A stretch of DNA of 64,000 bases from Rhodoluna sp. (GCF_024641065.1 NZ_JAHEDV010000001.1:248001-312000), one strand, 5' to 3'; counted from the first letter of the stretch, positions 9,771-20,757 are shown. Notes: generated from the letters alone by a model not told the origin. Made by a program: numbers and translations.

Positions 9771-10229
9771 TCAGAGGCTTGCAAGTGCGCGCTTGTATTC
9801 ATCTAGGCTGCGTGCCTGGCCAGGTGCTGTGACGAACTTAGCAACCAGAACACCGTCTTTGTTGATCACGAAGGTTGCGCGATTTGAAATGCCTGAGTCT
9901 TCAAGAAATACTCCGTAGGCCGAAGCAACGGCACCGTGAGGCCAGAAATCAGCTAGCACAGAGAAGTCATAGCCTTCTTGCTCGGCGAACTTCTTTTGCA
10001 CGAACTTTGAATCGACAGAGATTGCGAGAAGTTCAACATTTGCGTCAGCAAACTGTGCAAAGTTGTCGCGAAGCTCACAGAGTTCACCGGTACAAATTCC
10101 CGAGAACGACAGTGGATAAAAGACTAAAACTACTGGCTTGACGCCTCTAAACTCGCTCAGCTTGACGGTTTCTCCGTGTTGATTTACGAGTTCAAAGTCT
10201 GGTGCAGCGTCGCCGATGATTAGTGACAT
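9771..10229 (-). CDS. Peroxiredoxin (AhpE/Bcp-like)
   Basis: FYPLSFSGICTGELCELRD active site; thioredoxin-fold redoxin. Confidence 0.92.
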   Translation of the reverse strand: MSLIIGDAAPDFELVNQHGETVKLSEFRGVKPVVLVFYPLSFSGICTGELCELRDNFAQFADANVELLAISVDSKFVQKKFAEQEGYDFSVLADFWPHGAVASAYGVFLEDSGISNRATFVINKDGVLVAKFVTAPGQARSLDEYKRALASL

Positions 10230-10376
10230 GGTTTTCTCCTAAATAAAAATTCTTTTTCTTTCATCCCTGAACTAGCAAAACATACAAAGGATTCCCTTTG
10301 TCGTCATAAACTCTTTTAGAGGCTTTACCAAAGCTATTCGAAATTCTTTGTTCATCCCCCACGAAAGGGAACATCA

Positions 10377-13103
10377 ATGTCTATCAACAACAACGATGCG
10401 TATGCGGTCAACACCCCTGACCAAGACCCACAAGAGACAGCTGAATGGCTTGAATCCCTCGATGCAGTCGCGCGAGTGCACGGTCGTGGTCGTGCACGCG
10501 AAATCATGCTGAACCTGCTCCGCCGCTCTGGCGAGCTCCAGTTGAACGTTCCTATCGTTCCAACCACCGACTACTTGAACACCATCGCACCTGAAAACGA
10601 AGCTGAATTTCCTGGTGACGAAAAAATTGAACGCACCTATCGTGCCTGGATGCGCTGGAACGCGGCCATGTTGGTGCACCGCGCTCAGCGCCCGGGTGTT
10701 GGCGTTGGCGGACACATCTCAACTTTTGCCTCTTCGGCATCACTTTACGAAGTTGGTTTCAACCACTTCTTCAAAGGCGCTGACCACCCATCGGGCGGCG
10801 ACCAGATTTTCATCCAAGGGCACGCCTCACCTGGCCCGTATGCCCGCGCATTTCTTGAAGGTCGCCTGAGCGCGAATCAACTAGATGGCTTCCGCCAAGA
10901 GAAGTCTCACCAGGGCGGTTCGCTTTCTTCATACCCTCACCCCCGACTGATGCCAGATTTCTGGCAGTTCCCAACCGTTTCGATGGGTCTAGGACCAATC
11001 AACGCTATTTACCAGGCACAGTTCAACCGCTACCTCTCGGGACGCGGTTTCAAAGACACATCAGATCAGCACGTTTGGGCATTTTTGGGCGATGGCGAGC
11101 TAGACGAGGTTGAGTCACGCGGTGCACTGCAGCTTGCTGCCAATGACAACCTTGACAACCTAACTTTCGTTGTCAACGCCAACCTTCAGCGCCTAGATGG
11201 CCCGGTTCGCGGCAACGGAAAGATCATCCAAGAGCTTGAAAGCTTCTTCAGAGGAGCGGGTTGGAATGTAATCAAGGTTGTCTGGGGTCGCGAGTGGGAC
11301 AGCCTTCTTGCAAACGACCACGAAGGCGCGTTGGTTGATCTCATGAACCGCACACCTGACGGTGACTACCAAACCTACAAAACTGAAGATGGTGCTTTCG
11401 TGCGCGAAAACTTCTTCGGTCGCGACCCGCGTGCCCTCAAGCTAGTCGAGCACCTTTCTGACGATGAAATTTGGGGACTCAAGCGTGGTGGCCACGACTA
11501 CCGCAAGGTTTATGCAGCTTACAAGGCCGCTAAAGAGCACAAGGGGCAGCCAACTGTCATCATCGCGAAGACCATTAAGGGCTTCACCCTGGGCAAGTCT
11601 TTCGAGGGCCGCAACGCGACCCACCAGATGAAGAAGCTCACCCTTGATAACCTCAAGAGCTTCCGCGACGAGTTGCACATTCCAATTAGCGATTCTCAGC
11701 TCGAAGAGAACCCGTACCAGCCGCCATACTTCCACCCTGGGCAAGACGCCCCAGAAATTCAATACATGCATGAGCGTCGCCGCGAACTTGGAGGCTACCT
11801 TCCTGAGCGTCGCAGCAAATACGTTGACTTCAAACTGCCTGACGACAGCGCGTATGCGATTTCAAAGAAGGGCTCTGGCACCCAAGAGGTTGCCACCACC
11901 ATGGCCTTTGTTCGACTGTTCAAAGACCTTCTTCGTTCACCAGAATTCGGTGAGCGCATCGTGCCAATCATCCCTGATGAAGCACGCACCTTTGGCATGG
12001 ATGCGTTCTTCCCGAATGCCAAAATCTACAACCCGAATGGTCAGCACTACATCTCGGTAGACCGTGAATTGCTTCTCGCCTACAAAGAGAGCACCTCAGG
12101 CCAAATTTTGCACACCGGAATCAACGAAGCCGGATCAGTGGCTGGCTTCACTGCTGTTGCATCAAGCTATGCAACCCATGGCCAGCCGATGATCCCGTTC
12201 TACGTCTTCTACTCAATGTTCGGATTCCAGCGCACTGCTGACGCATTCTGGGCTGCAGCAGACCAGATGTCACGCGGATTCATCATTGGTGCAACCGCCG
12301 GACGCACGACACTAACCGGTGAGGGTCTGCAGCACGCAGACGGTCACTCACCATTGATCGCAGCTACCAACACCGCAGTCATTACTTATGACGCGGCATA
12401 CGGTTACGAGATTGGTCACATCATTCGTTCGGGTATCGAGCGCATGTATGGCGGTCAGCACGAAGACCCTAACGTCATGTATTACCTAACCGTCTACAAC
12501 GAGCCTTATGTTCAGCCAGCTGAACCTGAGGATGCCGACGTAAATGGAATCATCCGTGGTATTCACAAGATCAGCACTAACCACAGCGAAGGCCGCAAGG
12601 CTCAGATTCTTGCTTCTGGTGTTGCTGTGCCATGGGCCTACGAGGCGCAACAGTTGCTACAGAACGACTGGGGAGTTTCAGCTGACATTTGGTCGGTAAC
12701 CTCTTGGACTGAGCTGCGTCGTGACGGCCTAGCTTGTGACGCCGAGAAGTTCTTGAACCCGAACCACGAAGCTCGCAAGCCATTCGTGACTTCACAGCTT
12801 GAGTCGGCTTCTGGCCCATTCATCGGTGTCAGCGACTTCATGCACGCAGTTCAAGACCAGATTCGCCCTTGGGTTCCTGGTGACTATGCAACTTTGGGCG
12901 CTGAGGGCTTCGGCTTCTCAGACACCCGTGCAGCTGCTCGACGTTTCTTCAAGATTGATGGTCCGTCAATTGTCGTTCGTGTACTTGAGCAACTAGTTGC
13001 GCGCGGTGAGATGGATCCAAGCGTTCCACAGATGGCAATCGACCGTTACCGTCTGCACGACGTGAACGCTGGAACCTCGGGTTCAACCGGTGGCGAAAAC
13101 TAA
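10377..13103 (+). CDS. aceE: Pyruvate dehydrogenase E1 component, homodimeric type
   Basis: 908 aa; [75 protein letters not shown]. Confidence 0.97.
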   Translation: MSINNNDAYAVNTPDQDPQETAEWLESLDAVARVHGRGRAREIMLNLLRRSGELQLNVPIVPTTDYLNTIAPENEAEFPGDEKIERTYRAWMRWNAAMLVHRAQRPGVGVGGHISTFASSASLYEVGFNHFFKGADHPSGGDQIFIQGHASPGPYARAFLEGRLSANQLDGFRQEKSHQGGSLSSYPHPRLMPDFWQFPTVSMGLGPINAIYQAQFNRYLSGRGFKDTSDQHVWAFLGDGELDEVESRGALQLAANDNLDNLTFVVNANLQRLDGPVRGNGKIIQELESFFRGAGWNVIKVVWGREWDSLLANDHEGALVDLMNRTPDGDYQTYKTEDGAFVRENFFGRDPRALKLVEHLSDDEIWGLKRGGHDYRKVYAAYKAAKEHKGQPTVIIAKTIKGFTLGKSFEGRNATHQMKKLTLDNLKSFRDELHIPISDSQLEENPYQPPYFHPGQDAPEIQYMHERRRELGGYLPERRSKYVDFKLPDDSAYAISKKGSGTQEVATTMAFVRLFKDLLRSPEFGERIVPIIPDEARTFGMDAFFPNAKIYNPNGQHYISVDRELLLAYKESTSGQILHTGINEAGSVAGFTAVASSYATHGQPMIPFYVFYSMFGFQRTADAFWAAADQMSRGFIIGATAGRTTLTGEGLQHADGHSPLIAATNTAVITYDAAYGYEIGHIIRSGIERMYGGQHEDPNVMYYLTVYNEPYVQPAEPEDADVNGIIRGIHKISTNHSEGRKAQILASGVAVPWAYEAQQLLQNDWGVSADIWSVTSWTELRRDGLACDAEKFLNPNHEARKPFVTSQLESASGPFIGVSDFMHAVQDQIRPWVPGDYATLGAEGFGFSDTRAAARRFFKIDGPSIVVRVLEQLVARGEMDPSVPQMAIDRYRLHDVNAGTSGSTGGEN

Positions 13104-14259
13104 GCAAGAGACCCTCGACTGGCTTAAGTCGATTTCGGGTGATTTAGCGACTACAACGCTGAAGCGCCTCGATGACCTCTTGCCCTGGTATCGCGTCATG
13201 CCTGCGGCTAGAAGATCTTCTATCGGTTTAGTCGCTCAGGCTGGTATCACCTCATTTGTGGCCTGGTACAAAAACCCAAAGTCACAACCGTGGGTTGCGG
13301 CTGACGTTTTTGGAACTGCACCACGAGAACTGCTCAGATCAATTTCGCTTCAAGAAACTCTTCAGCTAATTCGAGTAGTTGTGCAGGTGGTTGAAGATCG
13401 AGTGGTTCAAGAAGATGAATCGCTTCGCGAGGCGGTGCTGCTCTATTCGCGCGAAATAGCTTTCTCGGCAGCCGATGTCTATGCCAAGGCGGCAGAAGCG
13501 CGCGGCCTCTGGGATGCCCGCCTTGAAGCCCTTGTCGTTGACTCGATTTTGAGCGGCGAACACGAAGAAGAGCTCGCTTCGCGTATCGCAGCACTTGGCT
13601 GGCGAGCACGCGGGCCGGTCGCAGCCATCATTGGAACAGCAAAAGAGCCCTTCGACCAAGACGGACTTCGCCGAATTGCCCGTAAAAACAACGCTGATGT
13701 CTTGGTGGGTGTGCATGGCAACCGTCTGATCGTTGTGATCGGCCGCATTTCAGTCGAGGCCAATGAGAAGCCCGAGTCGTTCAAAAAACTTGCCGGCAAT
13801 CTCGACGCCTTCTTCGGCAATGGGGCCATCGTCATTGGGCCAGAAGTATCAAGCATCAGCGAAGCCACCACATCAGCGAAAGCCGCGTTGGCTGGCTTTG
13901 CCGTAGTTAAGTCTTGGCCAAAGCCGCCACGACTTATCTCAGCTGACGAACTTCTCGCAGAACGTGCGCTTGCCGGTGACATGCTTGCGAAGGCCACCCT
14001 GGTGAGTCGCATTTATCGCCCCCTTGAGAGCAACTCCCCCGAGTTGCTAGAAACCCTTTCGAGATATCTTGAAACCGGAAGGTCTCTTGAAACGACTGCG
14101 CGTGAACTTTTTGTTCACCCAAATACTGTTCGTTATCGACTCAAGCGCATTTCAGAAATCATTGGCTGGGATGCAACAGGCTCGCGCGAGGCGTTTGTGC
14201 TTCAGGTGGCCATGGTTTTAGGTTCAATGAGCGAAAAAGAAGCGCGCAAGCGCAGTTAG
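13090..14259 (+). CDS. PucR/CdaR-family transcriptional regulator (FasR-like position)
   Basis: C-terminal HTH_30 signature [29 protein letters not shown]; between aceE and fabD. Confidence 0.88.
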   Translation: MAKTKQETLDWLKSISGDLATTTLKRLDDLLPWYRVMPAARRSSIGLVAQAGITSFVAWYKNPKSQPWVAADVFGTAPRELLRSISLQETLQLIRVVVQVVEDRVVQEDESLREAVLLYSREIAFSAADVYAKAAEARGLWDARLEALVVDSILSGEHEEELASRIAALGWRARGPVAAIIGTAKEPFDQDGLRRIARKNNADVLVGVHGNRLIVVIGRISVEANEKPESFKKLAGNLDAFFGNGAIVIGPEVSSISEATTSAKAALAGFAVVKSWPKPPRLISADELLAERALAGDMLAKATLVSRIYRPLESNSPELLETLSRYLETGRSLETTARELFVHPNTVRYRLKRISEIIGWDATGSREAFVLQVAMVLGSMSEKEARKRS

Positions 14260-14267
14260 GTCAAGAA

Positions 14268-15194
14268 ATGATTGTTGTTGTTTGCCCGGGTCAGGGTTCT
14301 CAGACGCCAGGTTTCCTATCGCCGTGGCTTGAGCTTCCGGCTTTCAAAGCATCCATGGATGAAATGCAGGCCGCCTCGGGCATTGACCTCATCGGATACG
14401 GAACCACTGCAGATGCTGACACCATTCGCGACACAGCGGTCGCGCAGCCATTGATCGTATCTGCAGGTGCCGCAGCATTCGCAGCCATGCTCTCTGGCCA
14501 ATCTGCAAGTGAAGCCGGAATCGCCGGAGTTGCAGGACATTCCGTCGGTGAAATCACCGCTGCTGTTGTTAGCGGTGTGATGTCGGCCGATCAGGGCATC
14601 AAATTTGTAAAGACCCGCGGTGACGCGATGGCTGCGGCCGCGGCACTAGAGGTTACCAGCATGGCTGCGGTTCTAGGTGGAGACCAAGCTGCAGTAGAGG
14701 CTCGACTGGCTGAACTGGGTCTTGAGCCGGCAAACTACAACGGAGGTGGACAAATTGTCGCCGCAGGATCTGCTGACGGAATTGCTGCTTTGCAGGCCGA
14801 GCCGGTTGCAGGAACCCGCGTCATTCCACTTCAGGTTGCTGGCGCCTTCCACACTCGATACATGGCGCCGGCCGTGACTGAGCTACGGACCTACTCTGAA
14901 ACCTTGACGGTTCAAGACCCTGCCGTCTCACTTTGGAGTAACAACGGTGGACTCAAAGTTTCCAGCGGTTCTGAATTTCTTAGCCTCATGGTCAATCAGG
15001 TGTCGAGCCCGGTTCGTTGGGACTTGTGCATGGCTTCAATGATTGAAGCAGGTGTAACCGCAATGATTGAACTAGCACCGGCTGGCACCTTGGTTGGTTT
15101 GGCAAAGCGATCAATGCCCGGCATCGAAACCCTTGCTGTGAAGACCCCCGATAATATCGACGCGGCTTTGTCGCTTATCAACAACCACCGCTAA
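14268..15194 (+). CDS. fabD: Malonyl-CoA:ACP transacylase
   Basis: PGQGSQTPGF, GVAGHSVGEITAAV active-site GHSxG, GAFHTRYM. Confidence 0.95.
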   Translation: MIVVVCPGQGSQTPGFLSPWLELPAFKASMDEMQAASGIDLIGYGTTADADTIRDTAVAQPLIVSAGAAAFAAMLSGQSASEAGIAGVAGHSVGEITAAVVSGVMSADQGIKFVKTRGDAMAAAAALEVTSMAAVLGGDQAAVEARLAELGLEPANYNGGGQIVAAGSADGIAALQAEPVAGTRVIPLQVAGAFHTRYMAPAVTELRTYSETLTVQDPAVSLWSNNGGLKVSSGSEFLSLMVNQVSSPVRWDLCMASMIEAGVTAMIELAPAGTLVGLAKRSMPGIETLAVKTPDNIDAALSLINNHR

Positions 15195-15241
15195 AGATTC
15201 GCCAACTAAATTGGTATTTGTCGCTAAGAAATAGAGGATTC

Positions 15242-16246
15242 ATGTCACAGCCAACCCTGAACCAGTATGAAACCGTGAAGTACTCACGAATCTATTCGCT
15301 TGGCGCAGCCCGCGGAGATTTGACCGTTACCAACGACGACATCGCTGGCCCAATTGACTCAAGCGACGAATGGATTCGTCAGCGCACCGGCATCATCACC
15401 AGACGCCGCGCGAGCAAAGACCTAAGCCTCATGGACATGGCAGTATCGGCCTCAAATGAGGCAATCGCCAAAGCAGGCATTGACCCATCTGAAATCGGCG
15501 CTGTAATTTTTAGCACCATCACTCACCCGCATCAAACACCATCGGCAGCTGCCTTGCTAGCTGACAAGATTGGCGCAAACCCGGCCCCAGCCTTCGACAT
15601 CTCGGCAGCTTGTGCTGGCTACTGTTATGGAATCGCTCAAGCTGATGCACTAGTTCGCTCTGGTGTAGCTAAGTATGTTTTGGTAGTTGGCGGCGAGAAG
15701 CTATCTGACTTCATTGACCCAACCGATCGCACAATTTCGTTCCTGCTGGGCGATGGCGCTGGCGCTGCAATCGTTGGACCATCTGAGACCCCCGGAATCA
15801 GCCCGACTGTGTGGGGTTCAGACGGTTCACACTGGGATGCCGTTGGCATGTCTGCATCACTTCTAGAACTTCGCGATGGAACCGCCCAATGGCCAACCTT
15901 GCGCCAGGAAGGCCTAACCGTCTTCAAATGGGCGGTCTGGGAGATGGTTAAGGTTGCTCGTCAGGCTCTTGAAGTAGCCGGTGTAACAGCTGATGACCTT
16001 TCTGCCATCGTGACCCACCAGGCCAACATCCGCATCATCGATGAACTAGCTAAGCAACTTGCTGTTCCAGAGCACGTAGTGGTCGCACGTGACATCGTCT
16101 ACACCGGAAACACCTCGGCAGCATCCGTGCCATTGGCAATGCACGCGCTACTTGAGTCTGGTGAGGTCAAATCAGGTGGCCTAGCCCTGCAAATTGGCTT
16201 CGGCGCAGGCCTTGCCTTCGGGGCTCAAGTAGTAGTCCTGCCCTAA
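15242..16246 (+). CDS. fabH: 3-oxoacyl-ACP synthase III
   Basis: DEWIRQRTGI, ISAACAGYCYG catalytic Cys, HQANIRI, GNTSAASVP; ATG at 15242 preferred (preceded by tagagga) over ORF-track TTG at 15218. Confidence 0.95.
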   Translation: MSQPTLNQYETVKYSRIYSLGAARGDLTVTNDDIAGPIDSSDEWIRQRTGIITRRRASKDLSLMDMAVSASNEAIAKAGIDPSEIGAVIFSTITHPHQTPSAAALLADKIGANPAPAFDISAACAGYCYGIAQADALVRSGVAKYVLVVGGEKLSDFIDPTDRTISFLLGDGAGAAIVGPSETPGISPTVWGSDGSHWDAVGMSASLLELRDGTAQWPTLRQEGLTVFKWAVWEMVKVARQALEVAGVTADDLSAIVTHQANIRIIDELAKQLAVPEHVVVARDIVYTGNTSAASVPLAMHALLESGEVKSGGLALQIGFGAGLAFGAQVVVLP

Positions 16247-16283
16247 ACTTAAACTCGGTCAAATAACCAATAAGGAGAAACAA

Positions 16284-16529
16284 ATGGCACTTTCACAGAA
16301 CGAAGTACTTGCAGGTCTTGCAGAGATCGTTAACGAAGAGACCGGTATCGCTACCGAAGCTGTTCAGCTAGAGAAGTCATTCACCGACGACCTAGACATC
16401 GACTCAATCTCAATGATGACCATCGTTGTCAACGCTGAAGACAAGTTCGGCGTAAAGATCCCTGACGAAGAAGTAAAGAACCTAATCACCGTTGGTGACG
16501 CAGTTAACTTCATCGTTGCTGCTCAGTAA
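16284..16529 (+). CDS. acpP: Acyl carrier protein
   Basis: 81 aa; DDLDIDSISMMTIV phosphopantetheine DSx motif; upstream aaggaga RBS. Confidence 0.96.
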   Translation: MALSQNEVLAGLAEIVNEETGIATEAVQLEKSFTDDLDIDSISMMTIVVNAEDKFGVKIPDEEVKNLITVGDAVNFIVAAQ

Positions 16530-16549
16530 TTAGGCGAAGGCTGAAAAAA

Positions 16550-17791
16550 TTGTCTACAAAAATCGTTATCACCGGAATTGGCGCTACTACGCCTCTCGGT
16601 GGTGACGCGCGTTCAACCTGGCAGGCATTGCTTGCCGGAGAGTCGGGTATTTCGACTCTCGAACAGGAATGGATTGCGCGGTATGAGATTCCCGTTACCT
16701 TCGCCGGCCAGGCAAAGGTCAAAGCCACGGATGTTTTAACCCCGCAGGAGGCCAAGCGCCTTGATCCATCAAGCCAGTTTGCGTTGATCGCGGCACGCGA
16801 GGCTTGGGCTGACGCTGGTTCACCAGACGTCGAGCCTGAGCGTCTCGCGGTTGAATTCGCCACCGGTATTGGTGGCGTCTGGACCTTGCTTGACGCGTAT
16901 GACACTCTGAAAGAAAAGGGTCCTCGCCGAGTAATGCCAATGACCGTGCCAATGCTGATGCCAAATGGCCCGGCTGCAGCAATCGGCATGGAGATTTCAG
17001 CACGCGGTGGCGTGCGCACTGCCGTTTCAGCATGTGCCTCGAGCACCGAGGCAATTGCCAACGCTCTGAACCGCCTGCTCACTGGTGAAGTCGACATTGT
17101 CGTTGCAGGTGGTTCTGAGGCAGCAATTCACCCAATGCCAATTGCGGCATTCGCGTCTATGCACGCACTATCAAAGCGAAACGATGACCCTACTAAGGCA
17201 TCACGTCCTTATGACGTAGATCGCGATGGCTTTGTTATGGGTGAAGGTGGTGGCGCATTGGTCATTGAGACTGAGGCACACGCAAAAGCTCGTGGCGCAA
17301 AGATTTATGCCGAACTAGTTGGTGGCGCAGTTACCTCAGATGCGTATCACATCACTGCACCAGACCCTGAGGGCAGCGGCGCAGCACGTGCGGTTTTAGC
17401 TGCGCTAAAGCAGGCTGACGCAAAACTTGAAGACGTGATTCACATCAATGCCCATGCAACTAGCACCCCGGTTGGTGACATTGCAGAATACAACGCGCTT
17501 CGCCGAGTATTTGGCGACCACCTAGACAAGGTTGCGATCTCTGCAACGAAGTCTTCTACCGGTCACCTGTTGGGTGGCGCTGGCGCTATTGAGGCTATCT
17601 TCACGATTCTGGCTTTGAACGAGCGCACTGCTCCCCCGACAATCAACTTGGATAGTCAGGATCCTGAGATTCCTCTTGACGTAGTTACCTCACCAAGAAA
17701 GCTTCCAGATGGGCCACTTCTTGCAATGAGCAACTCGTTTGGTTTCGGTGGCCACAACGCCGTAATCGTATTTAGAAGCTACGAAGGCTAA
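16550..17791 (+). CDS. fabF: 3-oxoacyl-ACP synthase II
   Basis: VSACASSTEAIANA, INAHATSTPVGD, ATKSSTGHLLGGAGAIEA, NSFGFGGHNA; TTG start. Confidence 0.95.
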   Translation: MSTKIVITGIGATTPLGGDARSTWQALLAGESGISTLEQEWIARYEIPVTFAGQAKVKATDVLTPQEAKRLDPSSQFALIAAREAWADAGSPDVEPERLAVEFATGIGGVWTLLDAYDTLKEKGPRRVMPMTVPMLMPNGPAAAIGMEISARGGVRTAVSACASSTEAIANALNRLLTGEVDIVVAGGSEAAIHPMPIAAFASMHALSKRNDDPTKASRPYDVDRDGFVMGEGGGALVIETEAHAKARGAKIYAELVGGAVTSDAYHITAPDPEGSGAARAVLAALKQADAKLEDVIHINAHATSTPVGDIAEYNALRRVFGDHLDKVAISATKSSTGHLLGGAGAIEAIFTILALNERTAPPTINLDSQDPEIPLDVVTSPRKLPDGPLLAMSNSFGFGGHNAVIVFRSYEG

Positions 17792-17802
17792 TTCGCTTAT
17801 TG

Positions 17803-17837
17803 AAAATCCCCCTGGCAAAAGCTAGGGGGATTTTCTT
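17803..17837. terminator. Bidirectional intrinsic terminator between convergent fabF and racemase genes
   Basis: aaaatccccct-ggcaaaagct-agggggatttt hairpin with T tracts. Confidence 0.85.
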
Positions 17838-17850
17838 TTGAACTGAGACA

Positions 17851-18960
17851 CTATGCTTTGATCCACTCGCGTGAGACTGCGTATCGATCAACAATTTCTG
17901 GAATCGGATCTACGCCGATGCCAGGACCTGTAGGAACAGTAATGTGGCCATCGACCAGAACGAACGGCTCGGTGGTGTCGGTTTCAAAGTAACGAGAAGA
18001 TGCCGAGGTGTCACCCGGAAGGGTGAAGCCAGGCATTGCAGCAAGCGCGAGGTTTGCGGCACGTCCGATTCCGGTCTCGAGCATGCCGCCGCACCAAACT
18101 GGAATTCCTGCAGCAACGGAGACGTCGTGAATCTTCTTCGACTCTAGGTAACCACCCACGCGGGATGGCTTAATGTTGATGATTTCGGCTGCGCCCAGTT
18201 CGATTGCATCGCGAGCAATGTCAGCCGAGATGATGGTTTCATCCAAGCAGACCGGAGTTTCAATGTAATCAGCCAGTTTGGCGTGACCCAACATGTCTTC
18301 TTCGTTGATTGGCTGCTCGATTAGCAGCAGGTTGAATTCATCCAAGCGCTTCAATAAATCGAAGTCGTTGCGAGTGTAGGCGGTATTTGCGTCAACCTGA
18401 AGCAGCAAATCAGGCCCAAACGTCTCTCGAACCAACTTGACCGGATCGTAGTCCCACCCTGGCTCGATCTTCAGTTTGATGCGCATGTAACCCTGATCGA
18501 GGTAACTGTGAACGTATTCCATTAGTTCGTCAAGTGAGTCCATAATTCCCACTGAAACACCTGCAGGAACGCGATCTTTGGTCGCACCAAGGTATGAAGC
18601 AAAAGAAGTATTGGTCGAGCGCAACTGAGCATCTAGCAATGACGTCTCGATGGCAGCTTTCGCCATGCGGTGACCTTTGATCCATTCGAGAGTTGGAGCC
18701 ACAGATTCGGCTGTGAGGTCGTTATTTAGCTTGAACAGGTCAGGAAGCATAAATTCGCGCAAAACCGCCATAGCACCGGTGTGGTACTCGCTGGAGTAGT
18801 CTGGGCGATCATTCGCGCCACATTCAGCCCAACCTTCACCTACATCAGTGACGGCGTGAGCCCAAACCACCTCGTGCATGTTGACCGAGCTGAAAGAAGT
18901 GCGGAACGCTGACTTGAGCGGAACGTTCAGTCTGATTAGTTCTACGGCCTCTAATTTCAA
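17851..18960 (-). CDS. N-acyl/N-succinyl-amino-acid racemase / o-succinylbenzoate synthase family (enolase superfamily)
   Basis: IKLKIEPGWD (KxK), QVDANTAY, IEQP, CLDETI, NIKPSRVGGYLES, GGMLETGIGRAANLALA. Confidence 0.88.
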   Translation of the reverse strand: MKLEAVELIRLNVPLKSAFRTSFSSVNMHEVVWAHAVTDVGEGWAECGANDRPDYSSEYHTGAMAVLREFMLPDLFKLNNDLTAESVAPTLEWIKGHRMAKAAIETSLLDAQLRSTNTSFASYLGATKDRVPAGVSVGIMDSLDELMEYVHSYLDQGYMRIKLKIEPGWDYDPVKLVRETFGPDLLLQVDANTAYTRNDFDLLKRLDEFNLLLIEQPINEEDMLGHAKLADYIETPVCLDETIISADIARDAIELGAAEIINIKPSRVGGYLESKKIHDVSVAAGIPVWCGGMLETGIGRAANLALAAMPGFTLPGDTSASSRYFETDTTEPFVLVDGHITVPTGPGIGVDPIPEIVDRYAVSREWIKA

Positions 18961-18963
18961 GGT

Positions 18964-19665
18964 TTACTCCTGCTCTTTCGGTGGGGTGAGAATCAAATTA
19001 GTTCGATCATCTGACATTCCGGTGATCGTCCAGCCAGCGTCAAGTTTCGGGCGAAGTTCTTCACGGATGCGCACGCGCCACTCGGCTGCTGACTCAGGCT
19101 GGGTCTTGCGAAGAGTTTCAATGTCCTCAGGCAGCGCAATCTGAATCGATTGAGCTTCAACCGCTCTAACAATCGGCGCCGAGGTGAGTGACCAAAATGC
19201 AAATAGACGGTCTGAAACATCCCCTTTGTTGATCGAGTCGGTCATTGCACCATAGAAATTTGGCAAATATTCAATAGCCGTAGCGCCAAGTTTCACAAAG
19301 TTGAAATAGCAATTGCGTCGCACCAGTGGGTCGAAGGTCCAGGTGATTGCTGAAATGGCTCGAGAGGTGGCCCAGCCGTGCTGATGCATCTTGATCGCAT
19401 AACCAACGCCTGGCTGTGTTGATGCGGTTACGTGAGAATGCATAATGCTAGCGCCTTTATGCGTCCCTAAAAAACCAAATGATGCGCCAACTACGACATC
19501 CTCCCGCTTCGCGAGAACACAATAAGCACCAACGTGAATCGCGGCCAGAATCAGATCAAACGGTACAACTTCGTCGCCGTCAGCCCAAACGCTGTTGAAA
19601 AAAGACGAAACCGCCTCTGCATCTGCAACAGATGTGACTTCAGTAATAGTTAGCGGTTGGTTCAC
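18964..19665 (-). CDS. GNAT-superfamily N-acyltransferase (COG3375-like)
   Basis: VGASFGFLGTHKGASIMHSHVTASTQPGVGYAIKMHQHGWATSRAISAITWTFDPLVRRNCYFNFVKLGA; adjacent to racemase. Confidence 0.82.
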   Translation of the reverse strand: MNQPLTITEVTSVADAEAVSSFFNSVWADGDEVVPFDLILAAIHVGAYCVLAKREDVVVGASFGFLGTHKGASIMHSHVTASTQPGVGYAIKMHQHGWATSRAISAITWTFDPLVRRNCYFNFVKLGATAIEYLPNFYGAMTDSINKGDVSDRLFAFWSLTSAPIVRAVEAQSIQIALPEDIETLRKTQPESAAEWRVRIREELRPKLDAGWTITGMSDDRTNLILTPPKEQE

Positions 19666-19692
19666 AGCACAATTCTTTCAGATAAAAAGAAA

Positions 19693-19720
19693 GCGGGAAC
19701 ACGCCGAAGCATGTTCCCGC
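19693..19720 (-). terminator. Hairpin with T-rich tail between substrate-binding-protein and GNAT genes
   Basis: - strand GCGGGAACA-TGCTTCGGCG-TGTTCCCGC followed by TTTCTTTTTATCT. Confidence 0.75.
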
Positions 19721-19735
19721 AAATCCTTTTGAAAA

Positions 19736-20632
19736 TTATTTGGTGCCGTTGATGGTTGCTTCAGTTACAGCAAATGGTGAAAGGTTCCACTTTGCCAAAA
19801 GCTCAGCATAGGTACCGTCATCGATTAGAGACTGAATAGCTGCCTGAATAGCTGAGGTTAGGCCAGTGTTTGCCTTAAGAACGCCAACGCCGGTTAGAGC
19901 TGATGTATAGCCCTCAGGTGAGTCAGTTGGAGCAACTAGGTCGAAGTACTTGCCCTCGCCAGCGGTCTGAGCGGTGTAAGCCGCAACCTGACCGTCGTTT
20001 ACGCCAGCAACTGCCTTGCCCGCACGAATCGCGTTCTGAGCTGCGTTGTCGTCTGGGAACTCAAGTACAGCGATTGCGTCTGAACAAACATCTGCGTTAA
20101 CAGCGTTGATTAGGTCAATCTGAGCGGTTGCTGTCTGAATCGCAACAGTCTTGCCACAAAGGTCAGCGAAGTTTGCGATACCTTCTGGGTTACCCTCGGC
20201 AACAACAACTGCGAAACCTGCTGAGAAGTAGTCAACGAAGTCAAGAACCTGCTGACGCTCAAGGGTGTCGTTCATGCCAGACATGATGATGTCGTGCGCG
20301 CCAGACTGCAGTGAAGGAATGATTCCATCCCAGTCTTGGTCTTCAAAAGACAACTCGACGCCAAGCTTCTGGCCAATTGCAACTGAAAGGTCGTAGTCAA
20401 AGCCGGTTACATTGTCGTTGTCATCAAAAAGCTCCATTGGAGCGTAAGGAATGTCGCTGGCAACCGAGATGCCATCTTTGAATTCGTCTGGCAGCAATGC
20501 TGCTGCAGCCTCATCGATTGCGATGGTGTTGGTCGATGCTGATGGAGCCGGAGCCGCAGCTGCGCAACCGGTAAGTGCGAAAATACCTAGACCAGCAACA
20601 ACTGCCAATCCGGTGATTTTTGAAATAGACAT
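19736..20632 (-). CDS. Amino-acid ABC transporter substrate-binding lipoprotein
   Basis: Lipobox ALTGCAAA; IPYAPMELFDDNDNVTGFDYDLSVAIGQKLGVELSFEDQDWDGIIPSLQSGAHDIIMSGM (SBP family 3). Confidence 0.93.
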   Translation of the reverse strand: MSISKITGLAVVAGLGIFALTGCAAAAPAPSASTNTIAIDEAAAALLPDEFKDGISVASDIPYAPMELFDDNDNVTGFDYDLSVAIGQKLGVELSFEDQDWDGIIPSLQSGAHDIIMSGMNDTLERQQVLDFVDYFSAGFAVVVAEGNPEGIANFADLCGKTVAIQTATAQIDLINAVNADVCSDAIAVLEFPDDNAAQNAIRAGKAVAGVNDGQVAAYTAQTAGEGKYFDLVAPTDSPEGYTSALTGVGVLKANTGLTSAIQAAIQSLIDDGTYAELLAKWNLSPFAVTEATINGTK

Positions 20633-20757
20633 AGGTCTCCTTAGTAAAAACTGGGATGTGACTTAAGCCTAAAGGAGACACGAATTTAGCGAGGCTAATC
20701 CGGGCAATGTTTACCAGACCGAAACAGTAGCGTTTCGATTGGAATTATCGGTGATTA

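Noticed and set aside
13479-14012. 177-aa - strand ORF
   Set aside because: Antisense shadow of the PucR-type regulator gene.
16510-17097. 195-aa - strand ORF
   Set aside because: Antisense to fabF, which has unambiguous motifs; no recognisable domain.
17851-18960. Annotation as menaquinone OSBS (menC)
   Set aside because: Family cannot be excluded, but absence of neighbouring men genes and adjacency to a GNAT and amino-acid ABC transporter favour NSAR-type function; no gene symbol assigned.
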